Assembly (NCBI GenBank): GCA_050084515.1
Contig: CM114274.1
Location: 20,894,001-20,958,000, forward strand
Length of the DNA stretch: 64,000 nt
Direction: 5' to 3'
Source: Blasia pusilla
Taxonomy: Eukaryota > Marchantiophyta > Marchantiopsida > Blasiales
The position numbers and the translations under genes are program-made. This document shows, piece after piece, positions 57,250-64,000 of the stretch. Under the pieces are notes generated by a model that saw only the letters and a list, made by a program, of their open reading frames with translations, was not told the origin of the DNA and made no database searches. Within the stretch, counting starts at the first letter, position 1. Every line of letters starts with the position of its first letter.

Positions 57250-57860
57250 GAATTTTATATATATATATGTAGAAAAAGGATGGGAAACCCATCACGATAC
57301 AAAAGAGGGGGCATGGAGACCCAAAAAATAGACCTCAAGAGGCCGGAACTTGCCCCGAGGAGAAAGAAGGGGGCCTTCCCCCCTAACGACCAAAATCACC
57401 AACAGAAGAGACAATATCAGCAACACTTACAGAACTATGATTTCTACTAAGTGGGCCTCTAGCATTGGCGTCTCCCACCGCTTGAGCCCGCCGGAGAAGC
57501 CCATTTGCCTGGGCGCGCTGCAAAGCTATGGAGACCCATTGCCTACAATAAAGTATCTCAGTGGCTAAGGACAATCCATTTCTCGACTGGAGATGATGGG
57601 CGCAATGCCCCCCATTGCCCCGTACATCTCAATGGCTAGGGGGATAAATCGATGTCCGTCATGAAGTCGACTATAAATGTGGGTCTTCTTGACCGCCGCC
57701 GCTCCTTGTAGCAATCTCCCTTGTGCTACCAATTGGGCTTGCACCGCCTCCCGCGTAAGATCCGTCACTACAACATCCGTTACCACCACCTCAGACTCCC
57801 TCGTCATGTAGAGATCAGCACGGATAAAAGAATCCCGCATGGAGTAGTGCCTCATTAATT
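57250..57860 (-). mobile_element. 5'-truncated LINE-like 3' end, copy 2
   Basis: Minus-strand relative of 900-1455. The frame from 57855 encodes VVVTDLTREAVQAQL, KKTHIYSRLHDGHRFIPLAI and EMYGAMGG, is shifted by a short deletion, then continues as SLATEILYCRQWVSIALQRA and ADIVSSVGDF. The 3' flank matches copy 1 (TTGTATCGTGATGGG, TTCCCATCC) and ends in ATATATATATAAA, like a LINE 3' terminus. Confidence 0.5.
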
Positions 57861-58039
57861 AGCTAGGTACTGTAGCGCCGGAAGGTAGAAGATTACTTAT
57901 CATAGGGAGAGTGCATTGGAATCGAATACTACAACAAAAAATTATCGAGGTATGTCTTTTTATATGATTGATGAGTTGCTAAGAAGCGTAAGAGTTGCCA
58001 CTTGCCCCGGACTCTCTTATTGTAGAATTGTAAACTGTC

Positions 58040-58440
58040 TGCATAATGTTTTCCGATCCTGCCTTGAGTGGTGAATAGGCCCCCATGTAATGATAGTCAA
58101 TATAAGGTCTCAGCTTTTCGTGTAAATCCAGGGTCAACGAGCCATGGGACCGACGACCTGACCATCGATGGCACGTCTTTCCGTAAGCTTCAAGCGCTGA
58201 GAAACGCAGTCCTGGACAGCGAAAGCCCATATGAATGGGGAGACACAAGGAACAGGGACTTAGAGCTGCGGGTTCACCCGTAACACTTAACTTGCACTTG
58301 AGTAGCCCAGATCGGTGAACGGAGTAAACCCGCGCTGGGTGGAGCCTCCCGCTTGGGCCGAACGCCCCGAGAAAAACAAATTTCGCGGCTCGAAAAAAAA
58401 GGTATGAGTACAGTCTCTCTCTGTCCACCCTTGTCTTTTA
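58040..58440. other. GC-richer block, possibly organelle-derived
   Basis: This block is clearly richer in GC than its surroundings and has a sharp edge into a run of A (58394-58401). The phrase GCTTGGGCCGAACGCCCCGAG reminded me of plant mitochondrial intergenic DNA. I cannot align it, so this is only a hint of a nuclear insertion of organelle DNA. No intact gene. Confidence 0.2.
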
Positions 58441-58476
58441 ATCGAAGTTACATAAATTCGGGAGAAGGGTGCCACA

Positions 58477-58670
58477 CTCCTTCCTGAAGCGACATTGAGA
58501 AAGATTTGGGCTGACGCTGCACAGAGGGAGAGAGAAGTTCGGGAGGAAGAGAGAGGCTGCACAGAGGGAGAGAGAGGCGAACGCCAAGGAGAGGGGGAGA
58601 GACGGGGGCCAGACTCCTTGAAGCGACATTGAAAGAGATCTGGGCCCAAGCTGCACAAAGGGAGAGAAAG
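58477..58670. repeat. GA-rich imperfect direct repeat
   Basis: Two copies of about 59 bp (58477-58535 and 58611-58670) share ACTCCTT, GAAGCGACATTGA, AGAT-TGGGC and GCTGCACA-AGGGAGAGA. GA-rich intervening sequence. Confidence 0.8.
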
Positions 58671-59923
58671 GAGTTCAGAGATTGATAATGATTTAATTTG
58701 TTTGCATGAACTTGTTCGAAGATTTTCGATCATTCGATTGAGTAGCAGTCGGGAGGTATGCATGTATAGTCCGAGACGCTACTCTCCGTTAATGATTCGG
58801 AAGCTATGTATAGTTCGAGATCTCGAAACCCCTCCTCTTACTGATCGCGCTGGGCCTGGGAGTTGCGGCTTATCTGCATGGGATGAACTTCTAACAGAGT
58901 GGAGGAGCTGCAATTAATACATCCTTGATCTTGCTCCACTAGAATCCACTTGGTGGCTAAAACGGAAGCGGCTCCATTTCAAAGGTGCGGAATCGAAAGA
59001 GTCGGAGCTGCAATGCCAAGGAGTTCTTGTAATCCGTGATTTATCTACAAATCCCTTTCTCGAGGCTGATGGCTATGTCGCAAATCGGAGCCGATCTTCA
59101 CCGACACCAACCGACGACGATACGAATCGAAGTAGGTATCAGCATTCCTGCAAGAGCCTTGATCGCATACACTACTCAACATTGGACTGCTCCACTATGC
59201 CCCGAGCAGATCTATGCAGACCGATCCAAAGATTCCATACAAAAATGGTGGACAAAGATTTGCAATTTACTTGAGATTCTTTTCTCCTCGATAACAGACG
59301 AGGTGGAAATTTCTAGAAAAATCTTTAATTGAATAATGCGTCGGCTAATTCTTTCACCACCTTCAGTCTGACGATAGCTCCACTTCTTTCGCCACCTTCA
59401 TTTCCTTTAAGTCTACTCTAACTTAGAGACATGCTCTTTTATTTTCATTTCTACAGCTATCGAGCTATCAAGTGTCTTACGACTAGTTACTTCAAAAGAA
59501 TTCCTCTATTATGAAAACGTGGAATAAAATCCCATCTGATTTAAATATAATACTCCATTAAAATCACATCTGGCTCCATTAAAATCACATCTGGTTCAAA
59601 AATAAGCCCGCAGAAGAAAATTGTTTGGGCGTGGAAGGAAATACCATCTAATTTAGTTTTAACTTTTTCTCAAAAGATACCATCTTATTCAAATATAAGT
59701 CCGCGGAAAGTTTTAACGTTTTCTCAGAGACAGTTTTTAGCTTTAAGAGGTGCTTCACTTCTTTAGGAAAGAGAGCTACCAAAAGATGTAAGAAAGAAGC
59801 GGGGAGTTTATGTCCGTTGAGATTAAATACTTCAGAACTTTTCATGCAACTTTAGAGTCCAAACTTAGTTAAAAGTGGCAATTCGTTTGCTTTCTTACAA
59901 ACGTCACTCAATCCACACATGTA
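58671..59923. other. Intergenic, nothing assigned
   Basis: Short unassigned frames only (longest 59036-59332, +, 98 codons, no motif). A local duplication of TCCATTAAAATCACATCTGG occurs near 59552-59595. Confidence 0.4.
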
Positions 59924-60304
59924 CAAACACAAATTCAATATTATTAACATTTTATAAACCTTACATTTGAGAAACTGGTTTCACTTCCTTGTGAGGAAAC
60001 CAAAGCATTACCTTATGTATCACATTCATTTCCCATTGTCTTGACCCATTGGTAAATTATTACTATTTGTGGACTCATCTTTTAGTTCCAAAAATTTGTA
60101 GATTATGAGCAGATAAACCTTCACTCATGAAGCTGATCCTAATTCATTGTTTGAATTTTCAACCATGTCAAGCCAAACGTCCACAGACAGTTATTCCAGA
60201 TTTCAACTGTAAACAAATCCATCCATACCTCAAGTAACAAAATCACAATAGTTTCTATTAACAACGTGCTAACACTGTCATTTAATGAAAGTCTTTATGG
60301 CATG
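59924..60304 (-). pseudogene. Dead tandem copy of the terminal exon of the E-Syt-like gene
   Basis: The 381-bp block repeats 60305-60684, including intron end, exon and 3' flank. The exon equivalent is 60206-60013. It has a 4-bp insertion (ACAG duplicated) that shifts the frame near its start, and the CGA codon of SASRGK is TGA. The acceptor (TTTACAG) is intact. Confidence 0.85.
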
Positions 60305-60684
60305 CAAACACAAATTCAATATTATTAACATTTTATAAACCTTACATTTGGGAAAGACCCAATACTGGTTTCACTTCCATCCATTGCCTTATGTATCACA
60401 TTCATTTCCCGTGTATTGACTCATTGGTAAATTATCACTTTTTGTAGACTCATCTTTTCGTTCCAACAATTTGTAGATTATGAGCAGATGAACCTTCCCT
60501 CGTGAAGCTGATCCTAATTCATTGTTTGGATTTTCAACCATGTCAAGCCAAACGTCCACAGCTACTCCAGGTTTCAACTGTAAATAAAACCCATCCATAC
60601 CTCAAGTAAGAAAATCACAATAGCTTCTATTAACACCGTGCTAACACAGTCATTTAATGAAAGTCTTTATGGCATGCAAATAGA
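60305..60684. repeat. Second unit of the 381-bp tandem duplication (used exon)
   Basis: Begins CAAACACAAATTCAATATT, as does the first unit at 59924; contains the functional terminal exon 60577-60389. Confidence 0.88.
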
Positions 60685-63098
60685 AACATCTAGCATAATA
60701 TTTGAGACATGTAAAGTTGTTTAGAAGATATTACCTGCATGAGGGGATATTCAGCAGAACCAATGTATTGGGCTGACTCAATGGTCTCCTCATCCATCAA
60801 TCTAACTGTAAGGCTTTGGCTTGCTTGATCTTCAACCTGATAATATAAAGCCCCTTAGATAAGAAAAGCTGAACATTTATTCTTCTAATGCAGTTCTAAC
60901 AATAATTTAGGATAAAACTTCTCAAGGGGGGATTGTAGGAGAGACAAGAATTTAAATACCTCCAAAATGAATCCCTCATTCCAAACAGCACGTTTCTTGT
61001 TGTTTTTGGTGCTACTACGCTTGATTTTTTCTGCCTTCTGTCGGACATAAAACATCACAAACGGATCTGATTTTCCTATCACATCTGTCTTCATGATGTC
61101 ATGAACCTCCACAAGTGTCACATCTAATTCCGCAACTGGTCTTAGCTCCAAAAAGCTGCACGAATCAACCATAATTTCACGTTTACTTGATTATTTTTTG
61201 GAGCTTTACAGAACAAAATAAGTAATAGTGTCAATTGTTTAGACAGCAATAGTCCAACTTTACTTCATCAAATCCAAATATGGTGACAGAGAATCAAAGT
61301 AACAAGCAGATCAACTTAGATTCATTTCCATGAGACTAGGAGAATGATAAATGACCTGAAGTCTCCTTCTGCCATTGGTATCACAATGCGGCAAGGCCAC
61401 ACCATAGTATCCAACAAAGCTGATCTAATACTATCCTGCAAGTGCAAAAGAAAATATAGTTGCCATTAATAAGTTGTCAATATGTAAGCAAATATTACCC
61501 TCTTATCATCATTATAAAGTCTCAAAATTTCTTGAAGTTCATCAAAAAGAACCATATTTTATCTATTTTGGATAACCTTGAAAAGAAATAGCTTTTGATC
61601 GATCAACAGATTATTATAACTGCTTTCCAATATATTCTAGAGAAGTAATAATGTCATTGTACATATCTGTGATAGAGCATGGGTGTAGTTATGCTCACTC
61701 TTCAAGTATCTTTGCACAAGGAAAATATATGAATTAGGAATTAACAAAGTTCATTAATGAAAATACGTTTAGATAATTACATACATCAATTAACTTTTCA
61801 ACACCGGGCAAAGCTCCAATATCCCCTCCCAGAAATTTGAGATTGAAATCTAAATCTGGCTGCAAATAAGTTCGACACACAAAAAAGTAGGATTTTCAAA
61901 GATCAAAATTGACATGCTTAGTTGGACACGACATCAGAGACTCATTTGAGGAAGGGTAATAGAGATTGTGTAAGAAAAATTTCTATGAAAGAAAATACTA
62001 AGCCCATTTGCAATAGCTTAGGGTATATATAACATATACACAAACAAACCTACGCTAGAGTTATGCCACAGCAAAATGGTGCCAAAAAATCCCAATTCCC
62101 ATTGTATAGTTGGGACATTCAATGATTACTATGCACGCATTTGCAGACCGTTGGTGCATTATCAACTCACAGGTTCGGAGAATGACAAAAGAGCTGCACC
62201 AAATCCTGGTATTTCATCAACTAAAGGCTTCAGAATGAACTTCAAGATTCCATTTACATGAAAGTTCTTAACCTGAAAAGTAGAAAAAGAAATTAGATCA
62301 TAGAGGGTCAATTGCAAAATCATGATGTGTCTGTCCACACTTCCAGAAGTGCAACCCACACAAACGTCTCAATTACTAACTTCATCCTGAAAAACCGAAC
62401 CAACATGCCTACATGTGATAAGCTCAAGCTTGTTGGACAAAAGCCATTGTGGAAGCAGTCAACTGATAAGGAGACACAAAGATCAGGTTTATTGAAAAAA
62501 ATCAGCTTTAGGACCTGTAAAATTGCAGAGAATTATAAAACACATACACCAAATACATTCAAAAGTTACCTTCACTTCGAAGTCAGGACCGGGAGTGTGA
62601 ATTTTTAACACAAGATTCTCTCTTTCTAAATTCCATTGGAATAAAGTTTCCAAGACAGATTCATTCAATGCTCCTTCAGTTACTTTGATACCTGCTTTAC
62701 AGCAAACAATCCACATAATTAGAATTGAAGTAGTTTACCCATTCTTTATCTTCAATATGTTAAAGATAATGAATTCATGAAGAGTTTTTGACCAAAAAAA
62801 AAAAAAAATATCCATCTAACAATCTCCACTTTTTTTTCATCAATTTTATGATGTATTTCAGATACCTATCTAATAATTAGACAGTAAACAAAAGTAGAAA
62901 AACTTAGTATGTATGTGTTAATGAAGCATGTTGTAGTTTTTGAAAACAAGTGGAAAATTTGGAGGAAATTGACTCACCTTCAAAACGAGGTGCTTTTGTT
63001 CCCATAGTCAGATGCTTCAATGTCAGTTTCTCGATTATTCCCATAGCATATTGTGCCAATATACTTTCCACCTGGACTCTTAAAATTTCTGACATTGC
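60389..63098 (-). CDS. Plant synaptotagmin / E-Syt-like SMP-C2 protein, 3' eight exons (5' part outside window)
   Basis: Family members tether ER to plasma membrane and move lipids through the SMP domain. Exons (minus): 63098-62978, 62691-62570, 62272-62171, 61859-61785, 61435-61356, 61155-60960, 60836-60735 and 60577-60389 (TAA). All phases join, giving about 328 residues. SMP part: ILAQYAMGIIEKLTLKHLTM, GTKAPRFEGIKV, VKNFHVNGILKFILKPLVDE, DFNLKFLGGDIGALPG and DSIRSALLDTMVWPCRIVIP. C2 part: LRPVAELDVTLVEVHDI, TDVIGKSDPFVMFY (Asp residues of the first Ca2+ loop), RAVWNEGF, RLMDEETIESAQYIG, DVWLDM and KVHLLIIYK. Only one C2 domain is present, whereas many relatives have two. The N-terminal membrane anchor and SMP start were not found up to 64000. 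The weakest border is the exon 5 donor (GTCATT). Confidence 0.88.
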
Positions 63099-64000
63099 CT
63101 ACATGTTGAAGTATAAAATATTCCATTATCAGACAAGAGATGGCAAAGAAATTCATACATAATCATCGTTTACAGGTTTAGTAGGTGGTCAAATAAGTCC
63201 TGAGATACCTAAAAGAAATTCAATAAGTGTAGAATAATCATGGATTTGTTGGGCTATGATATTGATGATAATTAGGGGAAGAGCTCTAGAGAACAAAGAA
63301 TTTACTTTAGAATATTATTGTGTAGACAGGCAATTTCTTGTGCAACAAAAGCCAACGGCACTATAACATTAAGTACATCTGAAGTAAAAAACTAGCTTTC
63401 AAATATGTTATAACAGAAATCATTTGAAGTATGCACCTCCTCAATGAATCATAATTCCATCCAAAGAGGCCAGGCCAACTAACCTTTATGTATACAATTG
63501 AGGCAACGTTCATCTAACAAAGAATATGATTGAATTCGTAAAGACAAGGCACATTGACATTTCATAATACATTCTAAGAGAGAAGGTAAAATTTAAGATT
63601 GAAATTCAGGTTTGGACAAGAACATGATGCATGAACGAACATGGTGATTGATCTTTCCATAAAAAGAATTCACCAACGGTGAATATATAAGATCCTAGTA
63701 CAATGAGTTGATTGGGATACACTAGTCCTTACATTGTATGGGAGTATTCAAATTCCAACAATGCGATGAGTACATATTGACATTTATTTTCATTCCTTTC
63801 TATCCACCACAAAATTCTAATTTAAAGAAAGTGGATACATAGTTCACATATTAGAACTCACCTAACACATATCTACTTTAATCACACTAAGGCCTTCGTG
63901 GTTCTTGTAGGCCATGACTAGCCTTAGAAAAGTAGGTTCACCAAAACCCCATCATTTTTTATGTGATGTCACAACAGTTCAGGAAACTAAAATAGTACTA
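63099..64000. other. Upstream intron of the E-Syt-like gene
   Basis: No exon recognised in the last 900 bp. Because the reading frame at 63098 needs upstream coding sequence for the SMP start and membrane anchor, this is most likely intron sequence. Confidence 0.5.

Noticed and set aside
58287-58763. 158-codon minus frame
   Set aside because: It spans the GA-rich direct repeat and the A run; the Ser/Leu/Pro-rich translation comes from the repeat.

Overview
The window is nuclear DNA of a land plant. The evidence is spliceosomal introns with GT/AG borders, a plant-type glycerophosphodiester phosphodiesterase gene (45.2-48.2 kb, +), a plant synaptotagmin / E-Syt-like gene running off the right edge (60.4-63.1 kb, -), and Copia, Gypsy, LINE and Helitron debris between them. 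The lineage cannot be fixed by reading; the retroelement and transposase types would suit a seed-free vascular plant, but that is only an impression.

Left half (about 6.6-33 kb). This is dominated by an unusual, decayed two-gene mobile unit present twice in tandem. Each unit has a minus-strand gene (12676 to 8190; second copy 21532 to 17560) and a plus-strand gene (15360-17306; second copy 29029-32969), divergently transcribed from a shared spacer. The plus gene looks like a Mutator-like DDE transposase: a C-x4-C...H-x-H zinc finger, first catalytic Asp, second Asp in a DNAQ motif, then an intron directly before the exon holding the AES glutamate. The minus gene starts with a charged coiled coil, continues through two conserved domains I cannot name, and ends in a beta-class (DPPY motif before SAM motif) DNA amino-methyltransferase-like domain. 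Both genes are broken by stops and frameshifts, but the two copies break at different places. Noncoding parts of the units (introns, the divergent spacer, 3' flanks) carry many short palindromes with arms CAACCCGTCGGA / TCCGACGGGTTG; I found none in the exons.

A complete but defective Copia element (21912-28153, 5-bp target duplication CTTTG, LTRs beginning TA and ending CA) is inserted in the spacer of the second unit. It lacks the reverse-transcriptase catalytic core and carries a Gypsy integrase fragment between primer-binding site and gag.

Right half. From 33 to 45 kb the sequence is mostly gene-poor and AT-rich, with one spliced gene-like relic (36.7-37.5 kb) and a 1.24-kb non-autonomous Helitron (39610-40849). 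The GDPD gene is intact in nine exons (about 366 aa). It is followed by AT-rich DNA with head-to-tail mini-Helitrons (49.77-50.19 kb), a large diverged inverted repeat (52.7-54.8 kb), and LINE 3' fragments (55.5-56.4 kb, +; 57.25-57.86 kb, -). The last gene has an SMP-type lipid-transfer domain and one C2 domain; its terminal exon has been tandemly duplicated downstream as a dead copy. Host genes here probably act in phospholipid head-group recycling (GDPD) and membrane-contact-site lipid transfer (E-Syt-like); they have no evident link to the mobile unit.
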